From: Progne subis subis
Taxonomy: Eukaryota > Chordata > Aves > Passeriformes > Hirundinidae
Assembly: GCA_022316685.1 (NCBI GenBank)
Contig: JAKJHU010000036.1
Coordinates: 3,297,036 to 3,361,035, forward strand
Reading direction: 5' to 3'
Length of the DNA: 64,000 nt
Shown here: piece after piece, positions 14,313 to 26,866 of the stretch
Numbering within the stretch: the stretch's first letter is position 1
Layout: every line of letters starts with the position of its first letter
Translations under genes and position numbers: made by a program
The notes under the pieces: model-generated
What the model was told of the DNA's origin: nothing
The model's database searches: none
The model's input: the letters and a program-made list of their open reading frames with translations, nothing else

Positions 14313-16580
14313 AGTCACGGAACAGGTGAGGCTGGAGGATGCTTTTGGAGATTGCAAGTGCAACTCTCCTGCATACTACAGATGCGGTAAGAGCAGGTTG
14401 CTCAGGGCCATATCTATTTGAGGTTTGGATATACCCAGATTATTGGGACTATGCAAAATCTCTGCACCACCTGTTCCAGTGTTTAATAAATTTTGCAGAA
14501 AAAATGTTTTTCTCATGTCTTAGTGTGATTTGCCTTACTTCAGTTTGTGCTCTCTTCTCTCACTGAGAAGAGGCTGGCCTTTTTTCTTCAGTCCCTCTCT
14601 GCAGGCTTTTATGGTAAGATCTCCCTTAAGCCTTCTCTAGTCCAGGGTGGATGATACTCAGCTCTCTTGGCCTCCACTCCAATCCTTCACGATGTTCATG
14701 GCCCCCTGCTGGACATGTTCCAGTAGCTCCATGTCTCTTGCACTGCGGAGCCCAGCAATGGACTTAGAACTCCAGATGTGTCTCACTAGAACTACTCAGC
14801 TCTGCTGCGGGGGAAGGATCACATTCCTCAGCCTGCTGGCAGCACTCTTCCTAATGCAGCCCAGGATGGTGTTGATCTTCTTTAATGCAAGGAGGCATTG
14901 TTGGCTCGGGTTCATCTTAGCATCCACAAACATCCTAGTGTCTTTCCTGAAAAGCTGCTTTCCAGCTGCAAAACTGCGTTCTAGCTGTGAGTCCCCAGGG
15001 TGCAATGGCACACGGTACAGGATTTTTCCCAGGTGCAGGATTTTTCATTTCCTTTGTTGAACTTAATGAGTTTCCCAATGACCCATTTCTCCATCCTGTT
15101 GAGGTCTCCCTAAATAGTGTCATATCCCCCTACAATATCAACTATTCCTATCAGTTTTCTGTTGTCTGCAAACCTTCTGAGGGTGCATTCTGCCCCATCA
15201 CCCATCACTAACAAAGATGTTAAACAGTAGTGCCATTATATTGACCCCAGGCATAGACCACAAATGATTTGCCTCTAGCTGGTCTTTGTGTCACAGGTCA
15301 CAATCTCCTGAGCCTGGCACTCATCCAGTTTCCAATCTGCCTCACTGTTTACTTATCTAGGTTGTTACTTCCTCAGCTTGTCTACAAGGTGTTTTGGAAG
15401 AGGGTGTTGAATTTCTTGCCAGAGACAAGATAGAGAATATCTGATATTCTCCTCTCATTCATCAAGCTAGTCAACTAATGAAAAAAGGCCATCAGGCTGG
15501 CCAGGCTCGATCTGTGCTTTGTAAATTCATGCTGACAATCAAACCCTTGTTCTATGCATATGTCTGGAAATAGTTTCCAGGATTATTTGTTCCATCACCT
15601 ACCTAAAGGTTGAGTTAAGGCTGACAGACCTGTATCTTCCAAGATCCCTTTCCCTTTTTAAAGATAGCAGTGATGATTTTTCTTCAAGTCTTCAAGAACA
15701 TCACCTGCATGCCACGTTCCAAAAATTATTGACTGACTGCAATGACATCAGTCAATATCAGTTCATTTAGTATTCATGGGCACACCTTGTCACATGCCAA
15801 TAACTTGTACATGTCCAGTTTATTTAAATATTCCTTGATCAGATCATGGCCCACTGAGTGCTTGCTCCAGACTTTCCCTCCAGTCATCAGTGCACTACAG
15901 AAACCTCCTGGATTACTTGTACCCTATTGCATTGCTCAGGTACCAGGATGGTTTAAGTTCTCCATGAAAACCAGAACCTACAACAGGAGGAAGGCTTCAT
16001 CTAAATCCTCTTATCCTCTTCCTGATTAGGAAGTCCATAGCAGACGCCCACCATATCATGACATTGGTTGGGCCTCTAATCCTGACCTATAAACTCTCAG
16101 CTGGTTCATCACGCATCTCTAGCAGAGCTCCCTGCATATTCTGCTCTCTCACACCGAGCGCTTGCTATCCTTTCTTGCTGTGCTGCCCTGTGCTTCCATG
16201 GATTGCAGCACTCCAGTAATATGAGTGTCCACCATGTCTCTGTGATCATAATGAGACCATAGCCCTGCAGCTGCACAACAAAGCTTTAATTCCTCTTGCT
16301 TGTTCCCTGTGCTTTAGAGCACAGGCCATCTGGAAAGCCACACACTTGTGCAGATTTCCCAGAAAAGGTATTAGAGCTTTGCCTAAATGCTCTTCTCTCA
16401 ATTGCATCCTTTTTCATGTCCAGACACTCTGGGTAGCTCCTCCCTGCCCTGTTTTGTGGTTTATGAGGTCCTGGCTGTCTCCATCTCTCTATCAACCCAT
16501 CAACCACTTCCTCACTCAATCACGAATCATCATTTCTGCACTCCATCGTTCCTGTTTTAAAGTTCAAGTGTACCTGAGTT
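14313..16580 (-). mobile_element. Old CR1 (chicken repeat 1) LINE copy, 5'-truncated
   Basis: Read on the plus strand this is the reverse complement of a CR1 non-LTR retrotransposon. The low-coordinate end has the CR1 3' tail region (gagtcacggaacaggtgagg, then gagcaggttgctcagggcc, then cacctgttccagtgttt). Next come the tail-proximal 3' UTR and the ORF2 end (cctaatgcagcccaggatgg, ccaggtgcaggatttttcat, ctgagggtgcattctg, caggattatttgttccatca). The copy lies in the same orientation as RIMS1. It is heavily diverged, its frames are broken, and it cannot encode an active reverse transcriptase. The high-coordinate limit is approximate; the 15.95-16.55 kb part is less certain and could belong to another element. 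Confidence 0.85.
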
Positions 16581-16699
16581 AAGTGTCAGTGTACTGAAAG
16601 AACAACAGCTACATGAAAGTTGTATATTCTGTTCTGGAAATCAGGGAAGAACATGTTTGTCAGATAGTCTGACAGTACAAACTTGCTGGGGGTTACATT

Positions 16700-17415
16700 T
16701 TCCTGTGGAATTTTTCCCTCCCATAAGTTGCTAGGAGACTAAATACTGATGCTTAAAGGGTGCTTGACCCACACAAAAGAAGTAGATCAGTTAGTTTGGG
16801 AGGGGAGGGAAAGGCTTGGGGGCTTGGGGAGCTGAGGGTGGCTTCTTCTGGCTCTCGGTTTTTGGAGAGGACGGTCAGGCGACTGCTGGCTGCATGAGGA
16901 GTCCACGGTTAACGGAGGGTCCGGTCCTGGGAATTCTATCATCTGCTGGAGCACCCAGGAATTCAGAGCTCCTCGCCTGCCCTGCTGGAGCTGGGTCAGC
17001 CCCTGTCCAGCTGTTGTGGATTCTCCAGCACTGCTCACTTTGCCTGCTGGGACACCCCCTGCCTGCTGGGACACCCCACCGTTTCCAGCCATCAGCCCCG
17101 GAATTTTTCCACTGTTTCGGCTTGGTGCTCTCGGGATCCCAAGAGATCAGACTGCCTGGGGCTTGTGAGAAAAAGCCCCTCAGGGTTCTTGGTTCTGATT
17201 ATTATTATTATTATTATTGCTGTTGTTGTTTGTCTGTCCTGTTATATTTACTAGTAAAGGTCTGTTACTACTTTCCCCATAGCTCTGACTGAAAAGGGTT
17301 TTTTTTTAAATCTTCCAAATTATAATAACACTGGAGGGCAAGGGATTGGAATTTCCCATTCCTAGAGAGGCCCAGCCTCTCCCTAGCAGATACCTGTCTT
17401 TTCAAACCAAAACAA
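16700..17415 (+). mobile_element. Endogenous retrovirus LTR (probably solo, ERVL-like)
   Basis: This region is more GC-rich than its surroundings and has features of LTRs I associate with passerine ERVL elements: an internal CTGCTGGGACACCCC repeat, a run of seven ATT units, the stretch gttatatttactagtaaagg, and an end near cctgtcttttcaaaccaaaa. No internal retroviral genes flank it. Exact ends and target-site duplications could not be fixed by eye. The family name is inference. Confidence 0.6.
17198..17218. repeat. (ATT)7 microsatellite inside the LTR
   Basis: Seven ATT units, followed closely by GTT units. Confidence 0.9.
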
Positions 17416-19434
17416 AACTTCAGTGACATACAGAGAACATAAATCCCAAAAACCATATACTGAATGGCTGTGATACAAGTCATTCAGTGGAATGGCATAA
17501 TATGTGAAATAAATTAGAACTGGTTTAAATCCACTGTTACAACTCATTACATTATCCTTCTTTCCTCAAGAAGCTCATATAAAATATTTTAATTACAGTT
17601 AAGCATTCAATTTTAAAAAGTGTGTAAAAACAGATTAAAATTTGGCACAGACATAATGATATTATAGCACACACTGATCAAGATAAAAACCACAATTCTT
17701 AACAAGATGTGTTTTTCAAATTTAAAATTAGAGATAACAGTAATATTCCTAATACAGGGGCAATTTGTTTAAAATCCAGATGCAGTGAGACAAATTCATC
17801 TTAAAGAAAGGTTTAGTCTTTCATAAATCTAGCAGTTTATTAAATTGGATTTCACTGAAACACCTTATGGTGTTAGCTTGTTATTCCTCTAAAACAGAAG
17901 CCTCCATCTCACTTTACCATGCAGGACAGTTCCCTACTTAACAGCACCAAGGAGTCCAGGTATCTTTGCATAAACAGGCTACAAATGAAAAGTGATGCAA
18001 TAACATAATCTAGCATAATTTTTAATTAAGTCAGCAAATAACTTTCTTTGTCTGATCAAGCCCATATGATGCTGATTAAACACTGATGTGTTCCTACTTA
18101 CCAATCATTTGCATTAAACCATGAAAAAATTTTCTTTTTGCTTCGTTTAGGACGCAAGAAATGTTTCAGAGACATACATAGTAACATCTCCAACATATGC
18201 AGGCACAAAGTACGGTGTGACTGTATTATGAATGCATAAAGACCATGATTGATGAAAGCAAACTTCCATAAAGAAGGACTGGTAATTTGGCTTCAATCAT
18301 CAAATACAAACCAATTCTAAATTCACAAATCTGATTCCAATTCAAATCAAAAGTCCCAGAACTTCTTGTTCACACACCAAAAATTCCTGGTATTTTTTTC
18401 TGCACTTCCAACTAGAGAGCAGGGCAGTTAACTAGACTTCCCAACATAGTAACAAGAAAGAGTTTGGAATAATTTCATATACAGGACAGCTTATCCATGC
18501 AAAGCCATTTGTTATAACACATACCTGAAAATGCCAAACAGATTAGAATGCAAGAAGCTATTTTATATATCTATATTTAGGACTTGCATCAATCACCTCA
18601 GGTTACTAATCTGAAGCACAGACTACTCTTCAAGGTAAGGATCCTTGAATGACTTAATTTAGTGAAATGGCTAGAACTGAGCCTTTGAGTTTCTATATGC
18701 TTACTAGGTTCATGTCTAGAACATTTCTGGAGAACTAAAGTAGGTGCATAAAAAAGGGCAGGCCAATGAGCTTTGTCCTTACATGGAACATTACATTCAC
18801 ACAGCTGCCGCAGCCACTGGCCTGACACACTTCCAAATGAAGATGATGCTGGATAGGTGGTTTCAGAATGACAAAACAGGTAGACAAAAAATGCTACCCT
18901 TCCTGCTCAACTATGCCATCCCATCCTAGCCATCCTGTTTGATATATGTCAACATTGGGATCTTTGTAAGCAAAAATAAAATTTGAATTTCAAGTTACTA
19001 ATCAAACTTGAACTTAAAACGTATAATTCCTTGACCTTTAACAAATGTTAGTAATTGAGAGAAAGAATCCTTTTAATCTTAAATGTCAAAAATTAAAGCA
19101 ACCAATCTAAACAAGTCATCTAGGATTTCTTCCACAATTAAAGTTAGAAAAGGATGATTCCCCTGCCTTTGACACTTCCATCAGAAGATGAGGTGAACCA
19201 TACAAGATAATAGATGTTTTCTTCTTTTTAATGGTGGTTTAGGTAAGCTAAAAATAATTTACTAAAAACCTATTTTTTTAGGTGAATTCCACTGAAGATG
19301 CATATCTTTTAGGGCTGAACTTACACAGCATGAATCTCAAGATTAAAAAAATGTTCCTAATACAATAAAACCTTTCCCCAGTCTTCTATTTTTTTCCTCA
19401 TATTACTACTGAAGGAACTGCACTGTATTTTATG

Positions 19435-19450
19435 TATATATATATATATA
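19435..19450. repeat. (TA)8 microsatellite
   Basis: Eight TA units, followed by CACA. Confidence 0.85.
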
Positions 19451-21065
19451 CACATTTTGTTCACTATGGAAGTACTACCTGAATTTAGAGAAGATTAAAG
19501 CAAGCAATCATGAAGTGTCTAATTTCTGGGGTATGGATTCTGTGGACAGTATCAGAAAGGGAAGGCATCTGAATTTCAATTACATCTCACTTTACTGGTC
19601 TAGAGTGAAGCTGAACTGGAACTCCCACTGCAGACATTTTGATACTAGGTCACCCAATCTTGTACCCAAAGTGCTCTGCTACTCCTAACAGTGGAAGAGG
19701 TTGAGGATTTGACCCCAGGTTTCACCCTGGCCAGGCTCACACAAGGTTACTGATTCTCCCAGTCCTGGTATTTATGATCAGATATTCTGAACCCAAGGAA
19801 AATTTCTGATAAAATCTGTTAGACATATTTATGGGGGAAAAAATCCTATATTTGATGAACCTGACAAACACACTGAGAGGGCCTATCTGAGAAAAATTCT
19901 GTGCCTATGAAATAAAGTACTTTGGTGTAAAAAAAGCCCCTTGTAAGAGTCAAATACTGAAAAGTTAGGACACAATGAAATGCAGCATTTAAAGACATGA
20001 ATGGAAATTAATTTAAATATATTTACAGTTCCACTGCAGTGTTCTGCTGGACTGTGGATTACTGCAGCTGTTAGGTTATACCTCCACCAATCTGAAATAT
20101 GACTTTAAATACCCTTGTGAACATTCCTTGAAAAGAAAATGAGGTGGATCTAGCTCAAACTCAGTTTCTGAGTTTTCCTAATATCTCTTCCTTTTGCATG
20201 AACATACCAAACTCCTACATCTGATCTTCTCAGACACTGAGTCTCTCTAGAAGTGTTCTGAGTGGTAAATAATGCCTTCCAGACTTGTATCAGGGCAGAT
20301 TTCCTAGTACGGATTTTTTTTTTTTTTTAATCGTTCATAATTCTTCTTGCGTTTCATAACACCTAAAGTCAAATGTTTGACAATTCAGGAAGTGGCATAT
20401 GTAATCAAAGTCTACCAAGCCAATCCTGCAGCCATTATAGTTGCTGAGAGTTTCGTCATCAAGTTAAATGAAAACAAAACCCAATCTGTGCATCTAAAGC
20501 TCTTACCCCAGAATAGATTAGTATCAAGTACAAAAGATATATTTGATTATTGATAATGCAAATGAATTTAACTACTTTTGAACAAGAAATATCAAAATTA
20601 CTACATGAATAGTAGTTTCAAATCTAGTAATTTACCATATAGGTGAAAACAAGATAAAGGCAGGTAGGTAGAGAAAAATACTTTGAGGAAGAAATAGCAA
20701 GCTTTTATGAAAAAAAAACTGTTTAACTAAAAAAACTAGTAATATTTCTGCTGTAATACCTTACCAACATATTGATTACACTGACTGTTAGCCAACAATG
20801 AGAGGATAGCCTGTGTTCAAGTTCAGCTGGGACAAATAAATTCATCTATCTCCTGTTCCCTCATGGGAATTTTGCTTTCTGTTTCAGATGCACAAGTGCA
20901 AAAATATTGTCACCTTAGGCCAGTCATGGAAGACAGTTTATATTTGCATAACATTTTCCACAAATTCTTATGTTGTCGTTATCTAGTTTCAAGAATTTCT
21001 GGTTGTATTCTGGCACTCAGTGAAAGAGGGGGTGTGATGCAATTGAAGCTGCATGGAGAACTCAC

Positions 21066-21232
21066 CTGATCCTGCCCCGAGGGCGCTCAGATTGCTCTGA
21101 CATAAAACTTGTGCTGCTGAGGCGAGAGGCACTGCTGGTTCGGGAAATGGCTGACACATCACTGACATCACTATCTGATGATTTGGCAGAGACGTTATCA
21201 CAACTTCTGTACTGATCTGTTTGTATATTATA
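21066..21232 (-). CDS. RIMS1: RIMS1 linker exon (exon 11 of window), 167 nt
   Basis: The acceptor is cttgatctctag|T and the donor is ATCAG|gtgagt. The exon has 55 codons plus AG. It begins YNIQTDQYRSCDNVSAKSS, continues DSDVSDVSAISRTSSASRL, and ends SSTSFMSEQSERPRGRI. The SDSDVSDVSAISRTSSAS block is a hallmark of RIM proteins, and FMSEQSERPRGRIS matches RIM1 rather than RIM2 (YMSVQSERPRGNRK). It is very Ser-rich, with acidic clusters that suggest casein-kinase type phosphorylation, which is inference. It joins the next exon as AG|T (Ser). Confidence 0.96.
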
Positions 21233-24200
21233 CTAGAGATCAAGAAAAGAAAGGGTGAGGAGTCTCATCAAAACAGAACACATTCATTGAGACAACACGT
21301 GACCTAAGTATGACAATTCGCTTTAACTGATTTTAGATACAACAAAATTGTATGAAATTCAAAAAAATGCCTACATTAAATAATGCCTTTATGTCTAGTG
21401 CAGAAATCAAACAGGTTATTTATGGACTAAAGAACATACTTGGAATAAAATAACACATTGGAAATTAAATAGGCTGTTGGTTATTCAGCACACTAGAACT
21501 ACAACAATGAAATATTTATGTGAAATATTTAGGCAGCAGACAGACACCTCAAGAACATGCATACCATCCATTTGGCTACAGACTCTTTTTTATTTTAAAA
21601 ATATTAAAAAAATATGCTATAAAATATCTGCACATAGACCTGCATATGAGCCTGAATGAAATGTAAAGCTATTAGGGACTGATTTCAGTTCCTAAGTTCT
21701 ATTAAAAAAGAGAAACAGTACATTTTCTGTCTAAAAATATCTCTTTATATTGTGATACTAGAGGACTAGTTAGACAGAAAGCTAACTCAGCAAATACCGT
21801 ATTTATTTCCAGGCAGATCGGTTGCCTGATTTTATTGCTTTTACATCTGCACATGCCTAAGAACTAGCAGAAGACATAGCAGGAGGAATATGTGGACAGG
21901 GGTAGAAGTTACTTTGCTTTTAAAATCAACTGTGACACCACACCACCTATTACATAATGCTCATAAACTTATTGCTCATATCATCAGTCAGACAGATACA
22001 AAAGGAAGTTTCAATCCTAGCAATGCCACACTTACTTAAATATTCACTCATACAGATATGAGGACCAAATAATTGTCAGGCTCACAAAACTAAAACTCAT
22101 TGTCATAAGAGGAAGGTACTCTTGTCTGGAAAGCAACTAAACCAGTGGCATACTTCCCAGGGTGTATTATGGGAAAACTATTAACACATAGGAGCACTAG
22201 GCAGTTTTTGACATGACACTCTAGGGAGTTCATTTTCCAGAACTGGTGGTCTGTAAAATTGCAAGTCATAAAAGTTTATTTATGAATCATACACAAATCT
22301 ATGGCTGGCTGTGAATATCCAAGCTCCAACTTTGCTGGCTGAGTCACTTAGCAAATGCCATGACTTATTTCAAAAACCTGGCAAATGCAAGCTTGAGTTT
22401 GTACAGATGAAGGTATCAGGTCTCCTCTCCTTAAGTCAGGTTTATCTTCTCTTGCTCCAGTGCCTTTCAACAACTATGTTTGTGCACACTTGGAAACCTC
22501 TTGGTAAAACATTGAAGATAAAATGAGGAAGTCAATAGAAGTAGAGAAGGGGAAGGAATAAAGCAATGCTAAGCATCAATTGTAAATACAGAAATCTGCA
22601 GGACAAATGGAGTTTATATAAATTTACTCAGTGTGGTTTTATGGTGTGCATTAGAACACCACTTAGCAAAAACTATAAGCAATACCCTGTGAGGGCCTTG
22701 CTAGCTGAGTAAGAACATCTGGAGGACAGAAAGCTCCAGTTTATTAAAGGTAACTTGAAGAAAATGGGTAACAGAAAGGACTCAAGTACCCTGATATTCA
22801 AAAATATTTTCAACTAAAGCAAGAATTAATTGGGAGGTTCTCTTTACCAGTGACTTGTGACTTTACTGAATATAAAAGTCCATCAGGGTTAAGGTGAGAC
22901 TATGTTGATGTGTTTGAGATCTCCTTTCATTAATGGCTTGTAGAGTCTGTTAAACAATTTTGCTGATTGCTATCCTTCAGACTGTAAGATAAAATGGTAA
23001 TTCCAAAATGGAAACACGAAGCATACTAATTCTTATCAGACCTATTTCATAATAAGATAACATGTTTTCCTTCTAAAGTCTTAAAAAAATATTCAAACCA
23101 AGAATACAAGCTTGAAAACTTTTTACTTAGGCTAAATACAAAAATTCAGAGGCTAGAAAACAGAATAGTTAATTCTCTCCAGTGTAATCTAAACTGCCCC
23201 AGTCCTGAGACAGATATTTTATGCAAAATTCCTAAAGAATTCCTAACAAATCCTTCAAGCTACTCTAAATGAGACATGTAAAAATATGAAAACCATCTGG
23301 ACACATGGAATGATCTGGCTTTCCATTAAGCTAAACAGATTTGCAATCTGCAAAGTCATTCCTTTATGTAATAAAATTTCTGTTGATTTCAGTAAAATAA
23401 GGATTTTACCCATCCCATAAATTGAGATTATATCTAGAAATTATTCCTCTGAAGTTGAGGTTTCAAAAAAATCTTTGTTTAAAATATAACCAAGCAATCT
23501 CTCTCAGATGCAAGGGCTTTCTTAAGCATAGTAACAGACTGTTTCAGAAATACCTCCATGCTTTATTTGTATTTGCTGAAGACAATCTGACTTCTTCCCT
23601 CTGCCATTGTAATGTCCAATTACTTCTCTTCCTCACCAAAAAGTCTGTATTCTCTTTGTGGCCTTTGGTTTGAGAGTGTATACAGTGAACCTGCAGCGGT
23701 AGAAGACTTAGGTGGTCCCTCAGCAACCATGACATTCTGCTGTAGAAGGCAGACTTCCCCATCAAGAGAACCACCAAGGCCAGATACAGTGACTTCTGGA
23801 AGCTGTCTTGCTGGAAGCCTTTCTTCTAAGTATTGAGGGCGGTTATAGGTAGCTGGCCTTTTTCCAAGCCACACTGGAATCCCTCTGTTTAGCACTCAAC
23901 TTATGATTCAACAGGTGGACTGCGTATGTCATGAAGAAGACCCTCTGTTTACCTTGTACTGAATGTGTTCCACTTTTCATGGGATATCTACATGGGCTGG
24001 GAAAGCGGGAGAGAGGGGAGAGAGGAAAAACATCAAGCATGGTTGTGCAGCTTACCAGTTAGAGTCCTGGGAGAGAAGTTAGAAGTCCCAGTTTGTGTAT
24101 CAGTGGCTGTCTGGAGATTCAGCCCCATCAATTGACTGTTCAGCATCAATATGAAACCATTTATTGGTGCAGGGCTCTTCTGCCCAGTATCATCCCCTGT

Positions 24201-25499
24201 AAGTGTGGGCTATATAGATATCCTCACTCTGGTTTCCTTCCTATAGTCCAGCAGTGTGAAAAATTGAATTGTTTTGTAGATACCAGACTGGCTTAAAAGA
24301 TAGTTTTTTGTATGTTGGTAAACAGAGAATTTTACTGTAAGATGCAACATAAAGAAAAAGCTGAATCCATGTCTTCTACTTTCCTTGTATTGCAATCACA
24401 CAGCTGGTGCAGAAAACATGGAAACTTTCATGGCATGGCTGAGCTTTTTCTACCCCTTTATATTGTATGCCACGGCTGTGATTCCTAAGAAACTGAAAAC
24501 CTTTCCCTTCACAGAAATAGAGGTCAGCACAAAAAGTAGTGATGAAGAAAACTGATGCTGAGTGCTACAGAGTTTACATTTTACTACTACTACCTCTGGA
24601 TTTAGCTTTTCCTTCTTATACCTGCTGCTTCTAATTAATTCACCAACTTCTACAGGAGGCATACAGATTTCCTGCCTACCTTTGATACAGTCTGGTAATT
24701 AGTCATCTCAGCTAACAGATGAAAAAAATGAAAGCAATTTTGAAGTTAATCTTTTTTCCTTTCAAATATGGAAAGAAGTAAAATACTCTTCCACAATGGA
24801 GTGCTCAATAAAATGGGAATATTTAACTGTTGCAATAAACCAGAATGTATCATTCAGAAGAAAAATAACATGAAGTAATGCCTGCAGGTTTCCAACTGGG
24901 CTCAAAAATAATATGATAGAGTTTTCCTGTAAAGCAGAAAACTGCTGCTCTTTACAACTGCACATATATTTGCAATAATTTTCCCTGACATGCTATATTT
25001 AAACATTATATCAAAATGAAGTCTATTTTCAGTGCAATCACTTCTTTTCCAACTCTGTATCTTAAAGCTTATGTAACATTTCTTTTCCAAGGTGCACTAT
25101 TTATCACATTAGGAGAGTTGCTAAAGTTTGCAGCAACTTCAATAGCAATTACTGAAGAGTAGGTCTGGCTTTTTAAACATTAATAGTAGTTAGTTTCAAG
25201 TGCCAAAAATATCTGCACTGCCCTTGCCTGCATTACAAAAACAGAAGTCTATAAACAGCTGAATGTAGTTCTTCATTCAATTTACCACCTGTGGAGCTGT
25301 TGCTTTTGCATACCAGCAAAAGGAGAAAAAAAGGGCTTGATGAGTTGCAGATTCCCATCAATGGGAAGAGCATAAACACAAACCAAAAGAGTTTACTTCA
25401 CAATTTTACAGCTCCTCAATGACTAACAATGTTAGGAATTTTACTGATTATAAGACGCATCTTAGAAGTCATTTAACAGTCCATTATAATTGGATTATT

Positions 25500-25530
25500 T
25501 TTCATATTAGAAAGTATTTCTAATATGAAA
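25500..25530. repeat. Perfect inverted repeat, 14-bp arms, 3-nt loop
   Basis: Arms tttcatattagaaa and tttctaatatgaaa flank gta. It would form a short AT-rich hairpin. No link to an RNA gene is seen. Confidence 0.85.
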
Positions 25531-26842
25531 GTATTTGTATTTCTAGATTTAACTCCCAAAACCATGAAGAATACAAAAGCTCAGAGCTTTGAAAATTAAA
25601 TGAGTGTGCTATCCTTTGACTACAAATAAAGCCCCACGTGACTAACCTTGACAAATATATATCTCATTATGTGTTTAAAATGAGGAAATGAAATGAGAAA
25701 ATAAAATGGGCTTCAAAATGAGGTCATTAACATGAGGAAAGAGAAATCCAGACCAGATGCACAGATTCATCCAGGGATGTATCTTGAGACTGCAGCCATC
25801 TTTTGAGGCATTCTAACGAGGAATTTTGTCAGAAAACAAAATCCTACACAAAGCACCTTGAGTTTTGATTGCTCGCATAGGGTTCCTCTGAACGCTGCTT
25901 GGCATTCACAGCCAGCAGTTAGCACCTTAGGGTGTTCAGGACTCCCACCAGCTTCTGTCTTTGGAGTAGCTCCTGCCATGGTCCAGAGCCCACTAAGCAC
26001 CAGTGATTCTGAAGAACTTTTCCTATAATTGTATCCAATTCCTAACACTGCTCAACTTCCAATCAGGGAACAGTAAAAATGAGCAAGCCATGAGGAAACT
26101 GCAGTGAAGCTTACACGTCAAATAAATGGAACTCACTAAATTTTGTGAAATCCAGCCAGTACTGAAATGACTACCATCTTAATATGACATATATTAAAGA
26201 ATTTTTTTTCTTCAAGGTGGGTGAAGGGGACCAAAAGAAGATGCCACATCTATGTCCAAAAGCATTTTCTATATACAGCCCTAGATGCCTTTTCCAGCAT
26301 GACATAAAACTTAACATAATCAGCCTCCTATCAGCCCAAGTATCCTACCCAGCCACTGCTTTAGACAGTAACCGTTAACAAAAGAGTTGATAGTAACTAT
26401 TGAGTTAAATCCACAGTGCCACTGAACAAATGCCATGTTTACATTTTATACTAATTGGTTTTCAGTCACAGTCTTAATCTAAATAAAAGTGATATCCTTT
26501 TAAAATACATACTACAGTGCTCTAATCAGTATCTCTCTTGAATAAACAGAACTTCCAAAAAAAAAGGAAAGCTGGAGCAGCTGCAGCACAGTGTTTGTGT
26601 TCTATGTGTGGCATCTGGAATAAAAAACCAGTGTATTTTGAATTAAAAGGCTATTTGAGTAATGCATTTCTGTGCAAATCCAGCATTATGCCACCCAATA
26701 TTTTGATTCTCTCAAGCACTGAACAGCACAAATATATACATACTAGCACTACAGCTTTACCAATATATAAGAAAGGCAGACAGGTTCAAAGCTCTTCCTT
26801 AAACCCTTTTGACAAATACTCAGAGCTCTGGTGTTTTTAAAA

Positions 26843-26866
26843 TTTGTTTGTTTGTTTGTTTGTTTT
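26843..26866. repeat. (TTTG)n simple repeat
   Basis: Five to six TTTG units. Confidence 0.85.

Larger units (their letters stand above)
2606..21065 (-). other. RIMS1 intron between exons 11 and 12, 18.5 kb
   Basis: This is the largest intron in the window. It contains the CR1 LINE copy (14.3-16.6 kb), an LTR fragment (16.7-17.4 kb), a C-rich tract at 10870-10894, A/T homopolymers and simple repeats. The rest is AT-rich sequence in which nothing is recognised; the open frames there are chance. Confidence 0.85.

Noticed and set aside
14647..15060. 137-codon plus-strand open frame
   Set aside because: It is the antisense of the CR1 copy.
16816..17292. 158-codon plus-strand open frame
   Set aside because: Lies inside the LTR, runs through the ATT repeat, and has no known protein similarity that I recognise.
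18525..18557. 33-nt exon-like stretch in the 18.5-kb intron (phase-compatible)
   Set aside because: The acceptor has no real pyrimidine tract (upstream is A/T mixed) and a short open frame is expected by chance; the peptide is not RIM-like.
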